Shown: positions 42,986 through 52,216, counted from the first letter of the stretch. The stretch: DNA of 64,000 nt from Paenibacillus piri (GCF_004354045.1 NZ_SMRT01000014.1:124001-188000), one strand, 5' to 3'. Translations and numbers: made by a program. The notes: generated from the letters alone by a model not told the origin.

Positions 42986-43315
42986 ATGTTCATACAATTT
43001 GATGAATACGAGTTGCTAGGACTGTTTGAGACTGAACCAGTATCAATTGGTGAAAAAGAAGAAGGAAAATTTATTTGTAGTAAATCTGACGGCTTTGGAT
43101 TTAAACTAGTGATGGTCTTTTCTATATACGAAAAAGTATGTAGCTTAAGTCTAAACCATCAGAGTTATGAAACCCCCATATTAGATATGAAATTTAACGA
43201 TGTTGTAAAAATTTCTTGTAACAATACGCAATTGAAAATTCAATGTAATAATGATGCAAATTGTGTTATAGCTACTTTTAAGCCAAATTTTTCAATAAAT
43301 ATCCTTGATTTATAA
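42986..43315 (+). CDS. probable immunity protein 2
   Basis: 109 residues, intact, starting 14 bases after the toxin fragment with AGGGGGAAG upstream. Soluble, beta-rich looking (FGFKLVMVFSIYEKVCSLSL; FKPNFSINIL), no named domain recognised. Position immediately after a toxin tip and before a terminator makes an immunity role likely. AT-rich. Confidence 0.62.
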   Translation: MFIQFDEYELLGLFETEPVSIGEKEEGKFICSKSDGFGFKLVMVFSIYEKVCSLSLNHQSYETPILDMKFNDVVKISCNNTQLKIQCNNDANCVIATFKPNFSINILDL

Positions 43316-43333
43316 TGTCATGAAATAATATAT

Positions 43334-43367
43334 CCGTAGGGGCATGTTCCCTATGGTTCTTTTTTTG
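43334..43367 (+). terminator. terminator after immunity gene 2
   Basis: CCGTAGGG (43334-43341) / CCCTATGG (43349-43356), then a T-rich run (TTCTTTTTTT). The sequence GGGCTACCCAG follows at 43371, as it does after the previous terminator (42121). Confidence 0.85.
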
Positions 43368-43523
43368 ATGGGGCTACCCAGTGCCGAATAAATCCATCAT
43401 TCAACCTTTAACACAACTAACCCATGTAATATCCGTAAAAAGAAATTCCGTTTCGTTTATACGCACACAAAATGTATGAAGGGCTGTTTTTTGAGAAAAT
43501 CTGGGAGCTAACGAATTACAGCC

Positions 43524-43597
43524 GGTCGTTACCGATGAGAGCGGGTAACCCCGCACTACTTTTATCTCATGGGTTCTATAGATTACTCTTGCCGCGG
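43524..43597. repeat. degenerate repeat shared with 49005-49072 (probable IS remnant)
   Basis: GGTCGTTACCGATGAGAGCG here and GGTCATTACTGATGAAGAGCG at 49005 are similar, each followed by GGTAACCCCGC or GATAACCCCGC. ATAGATTACTCTTGCCGCGG (43578) likewise matches ATAGGTTACTCTTGCCACGG (49053). On the minus strand both could be read as a decayed transposase (GRGKSNL.., RGYPL), but frames are broken. Confidence 0.5.
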
Positions 43598-43665
43598 CCA
43601 AAGGACATCTGGGACGCTTCGATAGATGAATACGTGGGAGACTAATCAGAAGGATGAAGGAAACG

Positions 43666-43846
43666 GTGAATGCCGTCAACTTGTCGATCCGTTATCGATA
43701 CGATCTGGCCGGAAACGCTGTTGAAGTAACCGATCGGATTGGCAACTATACCGGGTACGTGTACGATAATCGTAATTTGCTTCTGAACAAGAAAAGTCAA
43801 GGAAACCAGAGAAGCCATCAGTTACTCGTATAACGAAACCGGTTAC
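43666..43846 (+). pseudogene. YD/RHS-repeat remnant
   Basis: VNLSIRYRYDLAGNAVEVTDRIGNYTGYVYDNRNLLLNK reads as one and a half YD repeats, the delivery body of RHS/WapA-type toxins. A one-base shift then leads to VKETREAISYSYNETGY, a further YD unit. Start and the rest are missing. It supports the view that a full YD-repeat toxin once lay here. Confidence 0.75.
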
Positions 43847-43880
43847 TGTAATCCAAGTTGTTCAAATTGGCTCGCCCAGA

Positions 43881-44720
43881 GTGAAAATTTCAGAATCATT
43901 TCAAGATCGAGTTTCTTATTTATACGATGGCTGGGATCCTGTAACTTTACTTGGTAATTGGGCAGGAGTATCCATGGTAGGAATAGATCCTTTTAAATAT
44001 GCTCCTGACAACATACAGAGAATAGATATTATAGGTAATCATATAGATTATTTTTCTAGATCTAAAGATGGTAATGGTGTAACAAATCTTACTAAAAACA
44101 TTCAGTGCGATCTGGAACTGGATAAAGCCATAGAAAGGTGGTATACATTGGAAACAAAATTTAAATGGTATAAACCAACAAGGATAATTATGATAACTGT
44201 TGTATTAATCATCTCAATATTTTCAATTTATATCTTCAACGGGATAGCAAAGCCCGGTACCAAAATAACCGAAGCAAAATTGAAAAGTGACCTTGGGAAA
44301 CTTGGTAATGGTGAGGTAAAGGTCAAAAATAAATACATTGGAATGGTTGATGATGATTTTCTAAAAGATAAGGAACTTAAAACCATAGCGAGTCAAGTGG
44401 AGAATGGAAGTCATTATATTCAGGTATCGGTCCAAAATAAAGAGGATTTCTCAAAGCCTCTAGAAGTCAGATATGGCATGAGGGTTTGGCTATACCTATC
44501 AAATCATGAATTGCCTTATCCAATATCCGTAGTAAAAATTTATATTGATAAAAAGTGGGTAATGGATGGTCAAGATTTAGCTCTAATTCAAAGAGAAGAA
44601 TTTCAACAACTGTATTCGGAAATTAGTAAAGCCGAACATATGAATGATAATGAAATCATTGGAAAATTAACGGATTTATGGATTAAAAAACATAATTACC
44701 AGAGACGAGAATTGAAATAA
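43881..44720 (+). CDS. hypothetical single-pass membrane protein
   Basis: 279 residues from GTG 43881, which is poorly supported: the frame is open upstream (NWLAQSE), so the 5' end may be a fusion with an older gene. One membrane segment at about 102-120 (IIMITVVLIISIFSIYIF). The extracellular or cytoplasmic remainder is rich in Lys/Glu with no recognised domain. It sits in the toxin/immunity graveyard and has the AT-rich composition of that region; an immunity-type role is possible only by position. Confidence 0.5.
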   Translation: MKISESFQDRVSYLYDGWDPVTLLGNWAGVSMVGIDPFKYAPDNIQRIDIIGNHIDYFSRSKDGNGVTNLTKNIQCDLELDKAIERWYTLETKFKWYKPTRIIMITVVLIISIFSIYIFNGIAKPGTKITEAKLKSDLGKLGNGEVKVKNKYIGMVDDDFLKDKELKTIASQVENGSHYIQVSVQNKEDFSKPLEVRYGMRVWLYLSNHELPYPISVVKIYIDKKWVMDGQDLALIQREEFQQLYSEISKAEHMNDNEIIGKLTDLWIKKHNYQRRELK

Positions 44721-44773
44721 CATAGCAAAGCCACATTGCAACTAATGTGTTGCTTGATCATGGCTTATTGTCG

Positions 44774-44814
44774 ATAGCCTACCATCGTACAATCACGGGG
44801 GTTGGGCTATTTTT
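44774..44814 (+). terminator. rho-independent terminator
   Basis: ATAGCC (44774-44779) / GGCTAT (44805-44810) with weaker ACC/GGT inner pairs, followed by TTTTT. Confidence 0.6.
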
Positions 44815-44906
44815 GTATGTAAATAGCATTTCGGAGTTAGCGCTGGTGCGAACTATGTTATTATTTCAGTGATGGATGCATTTACCATGATAGGGATGTG
44901 AAAGGA

Positions 44907-45647
44907 ATGAACAAAACAAGAACTTTTGTGTTATTGGGTATAGCATTAATCACTGTCTCTACTTATCCATTATTTTTGATTATTCAAGAAAATGTATTGG
45001 ATCGCTATGTAAATTCAAGATATGAACTGAAAGATATCATTGATATAAGAAGACGTCATAAGGCTCCTCCGTTGTCTTACGAGCTTGCCTCCCCTATTAA
45101 TTGGAAAGGCAACTCCATTGAAGTACTAACAAGTGATACTGGCTTAGACGCACCTAAAACTCCATTTGATAAGGAACCCGAGAGGATTAAGAAAATTACC
45201 ATAAAAGTAAATGGGAAGGAGGTATCATTTCCAACAGAAGCTTGGTTACCCCAGAAAATTACAGGAGATAGTAATTTCTTATCTTGGTTGAATTTAGTAG
45301 AAATTAAAGATAATAAAAACAATACAGAACAATTGGCCATTGTTCAAAGAATAGGAGATAATTGGAAGAGGGGTGATGTAATTTCCCAAAAATGGAGAAT
45401 AATACATATAGATGAAGAAAAGGAATCCACAGTGGAGACATTTTCATATGCAGATAGAGAAAATCATATATTGGGAGTCAAATTAATACTTCATTCCTCA
45501 CAGACATCATCGTGGATCGGATATAAATCTGACCTTGCGTATAGACTTCCTTCAATATTTTTTCCGTTAGTTTATCCGACAGGAACATTTTTACTAGGTA
45601 TTCTAATAGTAATCATAGGTTTTGTTCGATATAGGAAGCAAAGATAA
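44907..45647 (+). CDS. hypothetical protein with two terminal membrane segments
   Basis: 246 residues from ATG 44907; GTG 44898 is an alternative start. The ribosome-binding site is weak (AGGG, 44892-44895). Membrane segments at about residues 6-25 and 218-238 flank an external, charged domain (NWKGNSIEVLTSDTG..., IKVNGKEVSFPTEAW). No family recognised. AT-rich; lies between toxin debris and an IS66 remnant. Confidence 0.55.
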   Translation: MNKTRTFVLLGIALITVSTYPLFLIIQENVLDRYVNSRYELKDIIDIRRRHKAPPLSYELASPINWKGNSIEVLTSDTGLDAPKTPFDKEPERIKKITIKVNGKEVSFPTEAWLPQKITGDSNFLSWLNLVEIKDNKNNTEQLAIVQRIGDNWKRGDVISQKWRIIHIDEEKESTVETFSYADRENHILGVKLILHSSQTSSWIGYKSDLAYRLPSIFFPLVYPTGTFLLGILIVIIGFVRYRKQR

Positions 45648-45656
45648 ATGGGCCAG

Positions 45657-46203
45657 AAGCAATCAGCGTTCCAACACAGCAGCGGCGGAAGGACTGGCCT
45701 TCTGCAATGCTCTCTTTGAGGTGGAACGCAAGTGGAAAGATGAGACGCCCGAGCAGCGTTATGAAGCCCGACTTGCTGAGAGTCAACCGATCTAGGACGC
45801 GTTCTCAGCTTGGTTAGAAGCTCAGCGGCCGCGTGTACTGCCCAAAAGCTTGTTAGGTACGGCGATCACTTACTGTACGAACCAGTGGGAGAAGCTGAAC
45901 GTATTCTTGCAGGACGGACGGCTGGAAATCGATAACAACCGCAGCGAACGCTCGATTAAGCCCGTAGTTATTGGTCGAAAAAATTTCCTGTTCAGCAATA
46001 CGCCGCGCGGAGCCAAGGCCAGCGCGAACATTTACAGCATCGTGGAGACGGCTAAAGCTAACGGTCTCAAGCCACATCTATATTTGCAGTATCTGTTTGA
46101 GCGGCTCCCACAGCTTCCCAATCCAGCAGATCCTGAAGCACTGAGCAAGCTTGCTCCCTGGTCAGCTTCATTGCCGCTTATATGCCGCGTCTATTCCAAA
46201 TAA
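45657..46203 (+). pseudogene. IS66-family transposase C-terminal remnant
   Basis: ARSNQRSNTAAAEGLAFCNALFEVERKW... runs to an in-frame TAG at 45793 and continues in the same frame with the unmistakable IS66 DDE end: RLEIDNNRSERSIKP, GRKNFLFSNTPRGAKAS and YSIVETAKANGL. The N-terminal two thirds, the accessory genes and the stop-free frame are gone. Confidence 0.88.
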
Positions 46204-46403
46204 GCATCGTTCAGCCCCGTTCCATCCAAGACGGGTTATTCGGTGTTCCTTCAATGCTCGTGTTTCTTGATAATAAAGTCGTTTAAATGGAACTCTTTTG
46301 GGGATTGCCCTCGGCGGACATTAAATGTTCGTACTCCGTCCCTCGTTTAGTTGAACAAACTACTCCCTGCATGGAGTAATACAAAAGAGAATCTTAGCAT
46401 AAA

Positions 46404-46433
46404 AAAGACGCTTCCGACAGGAGCGTCTTTATC
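46404..46433. terminator. terminator before the MFS gene
   Basis: AAAGACGCT (46404-46412) / AGCGTCTTT (46422-46430), T-rich after the stem on the plus strand and A-rich before it, so it may act in both directions. The rest of 46204-46605 shows no gene. Confidence 0.75.
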
Positions 46434-46605
46434 ATCCAAGAACAAATGTTCGTTTTTTGAAGCAATTAAAATAAATCGGGGCATATTTGACTTTCATATT
46501 ATTAGTATAAATCATCCGTATTTATAAGTCTATATTTTTTCAGGATAATGTTCTATAGTGTGTATACCCGGCCGGGAAGCGATGTTGTGGAAAGAGGAAG
46601 GTATT

Positions 46606-47856
46606 GTGCAAATAAGTTTATGGAATATCAATTTGAAAGTCCGGTTAATCGGAGAAGCACTGTTTAACATGCTATTTTGGATGTACTTTCCGTTTATAAC
46701 GGTATATTTCGGTGCGGCATTAGGCAATCATATTGCAGGCATTTTGATGACACTTCCGCCGATATTCAGCATAATAGGAGTACTGCTTGGAGGAGCTTTA
46801 GCAGATCGGTTAGGGCGTCGTCCCGTGATGCTACTGGGTGCTTCAATTCAGACGATGATGTTTGCATCATTTGCGGTATCACCATCCCATTGGATTGATT
46901 ATATCGCATTTATCGGCATAGGACTTGGGGGAGCCCTATACAGTCCTGCAAGCTCCGCAATGGTTGCCGACTTGGTTCCCGCATGTAATCGTCGCCAAAT
47001 CTTCGCAACGTTTACAACGGCCAATAATATTGGCGCCGTGCTTGGGCCTGCTCTTGGAGCCATTTTCTTCTTCCATTACCGGCAATTGCTGTTGTGGACC
47101 TGTGCGTTAGTGATGTTCCTGTATGTTATCGCCATTTATTTTATTATTCATGAAACACGTCCACAAACGGCGAAACAACCTGAAGCTTCAAATTCTATTA
47201 TCCAACTATTCATGGAACAGTGGAAGGGATACGGCATTATTTTTCGCGATAAAGTGTTCCTCATTTATATTTTGGCGGGCATCTTTGCCCTAATGGTCAT
47301 TATGCAACTGGATCTTTATTGGGCTGTTTACGTGATCAACGAGGTACCTGCCCAAGCTCTATTCACATGGATACGAGATTCCCTTATTCTGTCCAGTACG
47401 GAGATCTTCGGATGGTTACTGGGATTGAACGGTTTATTGTTTGTTCTGCTTATCTTTCCTGTTACGAAATGGTTCTTACATTGGAAAGACCGCAATGTAT
47501 TCATTCTATCATCGCTCCTTTCAGGAGTAGGTACATTCTCCCTTGGACTGAACACCAATTTATGGTATTTGTTTTTCGTCACAGTAATCTTCACCTTTGG
47601 TGAGATTGTACGCTCTCCGGTGACACAGAGCTTTATTAGCCGTTATGCTCCGGATTATGCAAGAGGACAGTACATGGGAGCCAACAGCCTGCAGCATACC
47701 ATCGCGAGATTTTTGGCCCCGGTGACGGTTTTCCTATCCAACTGGGTAGCGCCTGTGGGAATATTCAGCATCATTTTGGTGTTTGCTTTCATCAGTATAG
47801 TGTTATACAACCAGTTATTTAAAATCTATGTGGAGAAGCCGGAGGCAGCGAATTGA
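46606..47856 (+). CDS. major facilitator superfamily transporter
   Basis: 416 residues from GTG 46606, with AGAGGAAGG five bases upstream; an in-frame GTG at 46558 lacks such a site. Twelve predicted membrane segments and the MFS loop 2-3 motif GGALADRLGRRPVMLLG (about residues 65-81) mark it as a drug/H+ antiporter-type member. Nothing in the sequence defines the substrate; multidrug export is the usual guess. It is unrelated in composition to the toxin debris on both sides and is followed by its own terminator. Confidence 0.88.
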   Translation: MQISLWNINLKVRLIGEALFNMLFWMYFPFITVYFGAALGNHIAGILMTLPPIFSIIGVLLGGALADRLGRRPVMLLGASIQTMMFASFAVSPSHWIDYIAFIGIGLGGALYSPASSAMVADLVPACNRRQIFATFTTANNIGAVLGPALGAIFFFHYRQLLLWTCALVMFLYVIAIYFIIHETRPQTAKQPEASNSIIQLFMEQWKGYGIIFRDKVFLIYILAGIFALMVIMQLDLYWAVYVINEVPAQALFTWIRDSLILSSTEIFGWLLGLNGLLFVLLIFPVTKWFLHWKDRNVFILSSLLSGVGTFSLGLNTNLWYLFFVTVIFTFGEIVRSPVTQSFISRYAPDYARGQYMGANSLQHTIARFLAPVTVFLSNWVAPVGIFSIILVFAFISIVLYNQLFKIYVEKPEAAN

Positions 47857-47921
47857 TGGATTCGTAAATACTGCCGGATTTCTGCTTCCAATTTAAACAG
47901 CGCGGCGATAACATAACAACG

Positions 47922-47950
47922 CCACTCCGAACAAAGGAGTGGTTTCTTTG
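47922..47950 (+). terminator. terminator of the MFS gene
   Basis: CCACTCC (47922-47928) / GGAGTGG (47936-47942), then TTTCTTT. The stretch 47951-48063 holds nothing recognisable. Confidence 0.85.
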
Positions 47951-48063
47951 TATTGAACTTCTCTTTAATGCAGTTTAGCGCGCGGTCGAAAAATTAAACA
48001 ACTTTATTATCAAACAACAGCTCGCATCTACTTACGTGCGCGGTAAATTTCAGCTGTAAATAG

Positions 48064-48276
48064 GATCTACTTTCAAAAACTGCTTCAAAGGAAGATAATC
48101 TTTTAGGAACTGACAAGTACGGGAACAAGTGGTATGCTCAAACTCAAGAAGATGGAAGACAATCTTGGGTACAAGTTAGAAATGGGGAAATTAGAAACGG
48201 TGGTTTGAATACAACACCTAAAGAGTTTAACACAGAGACAGGTTTATCAAGTCCTGTTAAACCAGGTCAAAAGTAA
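48064..48276 (+). pseudogene. orphan toxin C-terminal fragment 3
   Basis: The frame opens after a stop at 48061 and reads GTDKYGNKWYAQTQEDG, VQVRNGEIRNGGLN and FNTETGLSSPVKPGQK before TAA. The pattern resembles the last ~60 residues of CdiA/RHS toxin tips that are followed by CdiI-type immunity proteins. It has no start codon of its own and no delivery part. Confidence 0.6.
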
Positions 48277-48288
48277 TGGAGGATTTAA

Positions 48289-48486
48289 ATGAAAAATGTA
48301 TCAGAACTAGATGCATTTAAAGCCATGGTGTTATTTTTGGAGGATTACTATGATAGAACTAAGTCAGATGATGTTGGGTCACTACTAGGAGACCTTATTA
48401 TTCTAGCAGATGGTTCTACAGCAGACCCTGCTGTTTGGAAAGAATGGCTTGATTGTTTAGATCGATCTAGTGTGAATAAGCAATAA
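48289..48486 (+). CDS. probable CdiI-like immunity protein 3
   Basis: 65 residues, intact, starting 13 bases after the toxin fragment with GGAGG upstream. ELDAFKAMVLFLEDYYDRT, SDDVGSLLGDL and TADPAVWKEWLDCL are the pattern I associate with small CDI immunity proteins. It would bind and neutralise the tip encoded directly upstream in an ancestral toxin. Confidence 0.65.
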   Translation: MKNVSELDAFKAMVLFLEDYYDRTKSDDVGSLLGDLIILADGSTADPAVWKEWLDCLDRSSVNKQ

Positions 48487-48513
48487 CTACTTCATAAAGA
48501 ATTCGGGGTAAAA

Positions 48514-48586
48514 TGTAGTGCACCCCTTAGAATGGAAATAGGAAAAACCCTTAGGGCAAAATTCCTATAAAGATTCTAGGGGGTGC
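48514..48586. mobile_element. IS3-type left end with subterminal hairpin
   Basis: TGTAGTGCACCCC (48514-48526) and GGGGTGC (48580-48586) frame a long imperfect palindrome (GCACCCC-TAGAAT..ATAGGAA / TTCCTAT..ATTCTA-GGGGTGC). It is followed by TTTTTATG, a layout seen at the upstream end of IS3-family elements before orfA. The transposase is not present. Confidence 0.55.
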
Positions 48587-48593
48587 GTTTTTA

Positions 48594-48995
48594 TGCCGGA
48601 AAAAATGAACGGTTATGCCTTCCGGGAACAACTTTCCTTGGACAGCTATATGAAAGCGTGACCCTTCAAGCCTCTGTAGAAACGTGCCGTGCACGGTTTG
48701 GTTTTTATCCCAAAGCAGTGCTGGGCGACCGCACCCGTGATAACCTAGGTTACTGGAGAAAGGGATTCGTCTCAGCGGCCGCGGCTGGGATGTCTTTCGA
48801 GTGACCAGCAAAAACAAAAACGAATCGCCAAAGCGGACGCCTCCGTACCAATGACGTTGAAGGCAAATTCGGAGAAGGCAAGCGCAGTTACGGGCTTGGC
48901 CGTATTTGAGCGCACTTTCAGACGACCAGTGAGACGGTGATTGGGCTACAACTTCTGGTGATGAATCTGGAAAAGAGACTACGCGTTCTCATGGT
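48594..48995 (+). pseudogene. IS1182/IS5-like transposase remnants
   Basis: After ATG 48594 (MPEKMNGYAFREQ) the text becomes transposase in broken frames: LYESVTLQASVETCRARFG, then FYPKAVLGDRTRDNLGYW (48630-48770). Then come KQKRIAKADAS, NDVEGKFGEGKRSYGLGRI, a stop, and TVIGLQLLVMNLEKRL (48810-48990). At least two frame changes and two stops, plus an apparent internal deletion. The rest to 49277 has only the degenerate repeat at 49005-49072. Confidence 0.65.
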
Positions 48996-49004
48996 TGCCC
49001 GAAC

Positions 49005-49072
49005 GGTCATTACTGATGAAGAGCGGATAACCCCGCTCATCACATAGGATCAATAGGTTACTCTTGCCACGG
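49005..49072. repeat. second copy of the degenerate repeat (see 43524-43597)
   Basis: Matches the copy at 43524-43597 in two blocks with a length difference between them. It lies directly behind the IS1182-like remnant, supporting an IS origin. Confidence 0.5.
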
Positions 49073-49277
49073 AGCGCTTTCGATGGAGGGATACATCGGA
49101 TACGGTCATGTACCTATAAAATAAATGAAACAAGACACTTATCCGTATCCGCGCTGTAGATGCTATTTCGTTTCAAGCGCGGGAGAAGGGTGATTCGCAT
49201 TGCCATAAAAGCAGAACAACGACAAAGAAAACCGGCCGATGCTCCGCCGAGCTATCCTCACACCGCGTACCCATCAA

Positions 49278-49982
49278 TCACTCAATCAACCCCAATTCCT
49301 CATACACCTTAATCGAGATGATTCCAGTCTGGGCCAGTTGATGCTCTAGCTGGAATTTTTTCACTGCCGCGGTGGTATCCGAGCGAAATTTTCCGTTACT
49401 GCTCCCGTTAAAATAACCGGCGCTCTTCAAACGGGATTGGACGAGCTGCACATCCCCGCCGACGTCTCCTTCCGCCAATGTTCTCGGTGCATGGCTCGAA
49501 TCTCCCAAAACATGCCCGTATATGGTTACTTTCGTACCGAGCGGAATCATTTCGAATAACTCGATAACATCATGATTACGCATTCGGATACAGCCATGGC
49601 TAAGATGCTGCCCGATCGAATACGGCTTGTTGGTACCGTGAATGCCATAGCTTCCCCAGGGTACGTTCAATCCAAGCCACCGTGGTCCAAACGCAGGCCC
49701 CCAATTTTTCCCCTTATAAATGATCTGATATTCACCAACGGGAGTAGGAGTAGACGGGTTTCCGACAGAAACGGGGTACGTCTTTACTTTTTGTCCGTGT
49801 GCCCATACAACCAGCTTGTGTTGTGAAGGATAAATATGTATGGAGAAAATTCCCTGGTCGGCAACAATCGGTAATGAGGGGTCGGCATAAACGGGATTGC
49901 TGCCATGTTCCCCAACTGTATTCGAGAGCAGCCAAACTATAACAATGACCCGAAGCAGAAAAAGTTTCTTGCGATTCATCAT
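49278..49982 (-). CDS. L,D-transpeptidase with peptidoglycan-binding domain
   Basis: 234 residues. A signal peptide or N-terminal anchor (about 7-33) is followed by a YkuD domain (about 44-155) whose catalytic signature is complete: His115 in YGIHGTNKP and SHGCIRM (128-134, Cys131). A C-terminal PG_binding_1 domain (about 172-232, VQLVQSRLKSAGYF..G.F...T..AVKKFQ) completes it. It cross-links or modifies peptidoglycan outside the membrane, often linked to spore cortex or beta-lactam tolerance. Domain order (YkuD then PG-binding) is the less common one. Confidence 0.93.
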   Translation of the reverse strand: MMNRKKLFLLRVIVIVWLLSNTVGEHGSNPVYADPSLPIVADQGIFSIHIYPSQHKLVVWAHGQKVKTYPVSVGNPSTPTPVGEYQIIYKGKNWGPAFGPRWLGLNVPWGSYGIHGTNKPYSIGQHLSHGCIRMRNHDVIELFEMIPLGTKVTIYGHVLGDSSHAPRTLAEGDVGGDVQLVQSRLKSAGYFNGSSNGKFRSDTTAAVKKFQLEHQLAQTGIISIKVYEELGLIE

Positions 49983-50060
49983 TTATCACCACAAAGTATT
50001 TTTAATCTTATGGTTATCATTTTCTCATTTAATCATTCGCGACCTGCAAAAATAACCCGA

Positions 50061-50870
50061 CCCGCCAACGAAATGATTCACACAAAGTTTAGTCCAGCAA
50101 AATTTTTTGATCCCTCCACACGGTTTTCCCCCAACGACATCATAAGTACACTCGATGGCAGTTTGGAACGCCTTGGCATGAGCGAAGTGGATCTGTACCA
50201 ATTGCACTATCCGGTTGCACGTCACAAACTAAACCGGTATCTGGATGCTATGGCTGAAACCGTAAAAAGCGGTAAGGCAAAAGCGGTCGGCGTCAGTAAT
50301 TTCAATACGGAACTTATGAAGCATGCGCATGAATATTTTGCAAAGCACAATATTCGACTGGCCTCCAACCAAATCGGATACAACTTATTATACCGTTTTC
50401 CTGAAACGAATGGCATGCTGGCAGCATACGAAGAGCTCGACGTTGCACTTATTGCCATTCTCCCTCTGGCAGAAGGGGTGCTTACAGGAAAGTATAGGGT
50501 CGGCGGTGATCCCTATCCTTCCGCTATGCGTACGATCGCTTTGGTTACACAACTTGATATATTCAAAGAAGGAGAACCTTCGCCGCTTATGCGGCGTCTT
50601 TTTACAAAGCCATATATGCTGCAGCGTGAAAAGCTTGAGCCATTGTTTGAACTTATGCATGGAATTTCCAAAAAGTATAATGCAACAATTTCTCAGGTAT
50701 CGCTCAATTGGTTGCTTGCAAGCAATCCACGAGTTATCCCGATTCCAGGCGAAAAAAATTCAAAACAGGCGGCAGCCAATGCAGCGACAATAAGCTGAAA
50801 GCTTACCCGCGAAGAATTTAATAAACTAAGCCAGACCGAGAGAGCAATATGGACTTCACTTCCACGCTAG
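50061..50870 (+). pseudogene. aldo/keto reductase pseudogene
   Basis: Homology begins abruptly near IHTKFSPAKFF and runs through RLGMSEVDLYQLHYP, KAVGVSNF and GVLTGKY to a TGA at 50796. The same frame then continues with KLTREEFNKLSQTE...SLPR to 50868-50870, as intact family members would. The N-terminal quarter, with the catalytic Asp and Tyr, is missing. The intact paralogue of the same superfamily lies at 61074. Confidence 0.8.
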
Positions 50871-50947
50871 GGTATGTATACGAGACAGACCGTACACAGT
50901 CAGCGGAGTGTTAGCTCGCTTTAAATGTGTTTGGAAGGTATTAGGAC

Positions 50948-51154
50948 TTCAATTTTACATTTAAAAGGTTCGATGCGTACATGGAGAGGGGCGTCATTGT
51001 CAGCGCGCGGGTGCGGGAAGCTTTTAACAAGCACAAGATTAAAGTGCACCGCTTCGAGCCGACTCACTTTGTGCAAGCTGGAAAAGTCATGTGTACGCGT
51101 GGTTTTAGCTTAATGCCGGCCTCCTCTCCGTCCATTTGGCCGCATCCCGACTGA
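50948..51154 (+). pseudogene. short coding remnant, possibly imm11/DUF1629-like
   Basis: 68 codons reading FNFTFKRFDAYMERGVIVSARVREAF..HKIKVHRFEPTHF up to TGA. The 'ERGVIVSxRVREAFxxHKIKxxRFEP' pattern resembles the C-terminal end of imm11-type immunity proteins, but without a start or the N-terminal part. The remainder of 50871-51379 holds only a TATAAT box (51301-51306) ahead of the next gene. Confidence 0.3.
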
Positions 51155-51379
51155 CAATAATTGTCGCTCGACCCCACTTCGCTGCATTTGTCCCCTCCGC
51201 ATCCGACTTCACAGCCATCCCTCGCAAAAGCCGCTTGAGACAAATATTGCTCAATCCTGTTTTAGATCAATTGTCAGTATGTTGCGTCAATAGGGCCTCC
51301 TATAATGGGACTATCGAACCGCGGCGGTTAAAGACGCTGAAGCTCGACACCATCATAATCATATTGGAGGCTATCGTTC

Positions 51380-52216
51380 ATGGACAAGTCATGCTTGCAG
51401 TATTCCTTGACAGAAGAAGAACGCCGAACATTCGATGAAACCGGCTATCTGATTTTGGAAAATATTTTGTCGGAGGAACATGTTGCAGCGCTAACGAAAG
51501 AAGTGGATTCGATTTATGAAGCGAAATTAAGAGAAGGGCATGATCCGAAGAAAGCGATGTTTCATCCGAATTTTATCCCGGATCATCACTTATTTGCGGA
51601 TTTGGTCGACTATGAGAAGGTGCTGCCGAAGGTATGGGGGATTCTCGGCTGGAACATTTACTTGTATCATTGCCATATGATCGTTACGCCGCCGAACGGG
51701 CTGGAGAAAAATAATAAAACGTTCGGCTGGCACCAGGACAGCGGGCGGATGAACCGCGAGATGGAGTCCCATCCGCGCCCGCGTGTCTCATTGAAGGTAG
51801 CGTATTTCCTGTCGGATATTTCCGAAGCCGGCCGCGGCAATTTCTATATTGTACCGAACAGTCATTTGAAAGACGACGATATCGTCGTGCCGGACGGAGA
51901 GGGGCAGCCGGAGGGAGCGATTCCGGTTCGCGTGAAGCCGGGGACAGCCGTGTTCTTCGACCGCAGGCTGTGGCATGCGGCAAGTCCGAACTGGTCGGAT
52001 ATTACACGCAAAGTATTGTTTTACGGCTATGGCTATCGTTGGGTGCGCACGAAGGACGATATGACGGTAAGCGGTCTTTGGGAAAGCAGCTCGCCGATTC
52101 GCCGTCAGCTGCTCGGTGCGGGCAAAAATGCCGATAGCTATTATACGCCGACGGATGCGGACGTGCCGCTTCGCACTTGGCTGCAGGAGCATGCTCCGGA
52201 ATTGGCCAGGTGGTAA
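51380..52216 (+). CDS. phytanoyl-CoA dioxygenase family protein
   Basis: 278-residue Fe(II)/2-oxoglutarate oxygenase of the PhyH family. The iron ligands are His118 and Asp120 (GWHQDSG) and His199 (LWHAASPN), with Arg210 positioned to bind 2-oxoglutarate. Length and motif spacing are normal, and GGAGG lies about ten bases before the ATG. In Paenibacillus such genes often accompany sugar ABC importers and their substrates are not known. It is followed by an HbpS-like gene and an importer operon. Confidence 0.9.
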   Translation: MDKSCLQYSLTEEERRTFDETGYLILENILSEEHVAALTKEVDSIYEAKLREGHDPKKAMFHPNFIPDHHLFADLVDYEKVLPKVWGILGWNIYLYHCHMIVTPPNGLEKNNKTFGWHQDSGRMNREMESHPRPRVSLKVAYFLSDISEAGRGNFYIVPNSHLKDDDIVVPDGEGQPEGAIPVRVKPGTAVFFDRRLWHAASPNWSDITRKVLFYGYGYRWVRTKDDMTVSGLWESSSPIRRQLLGAGKNADSYYTPTDADVPLRTWLQEHAPELARW

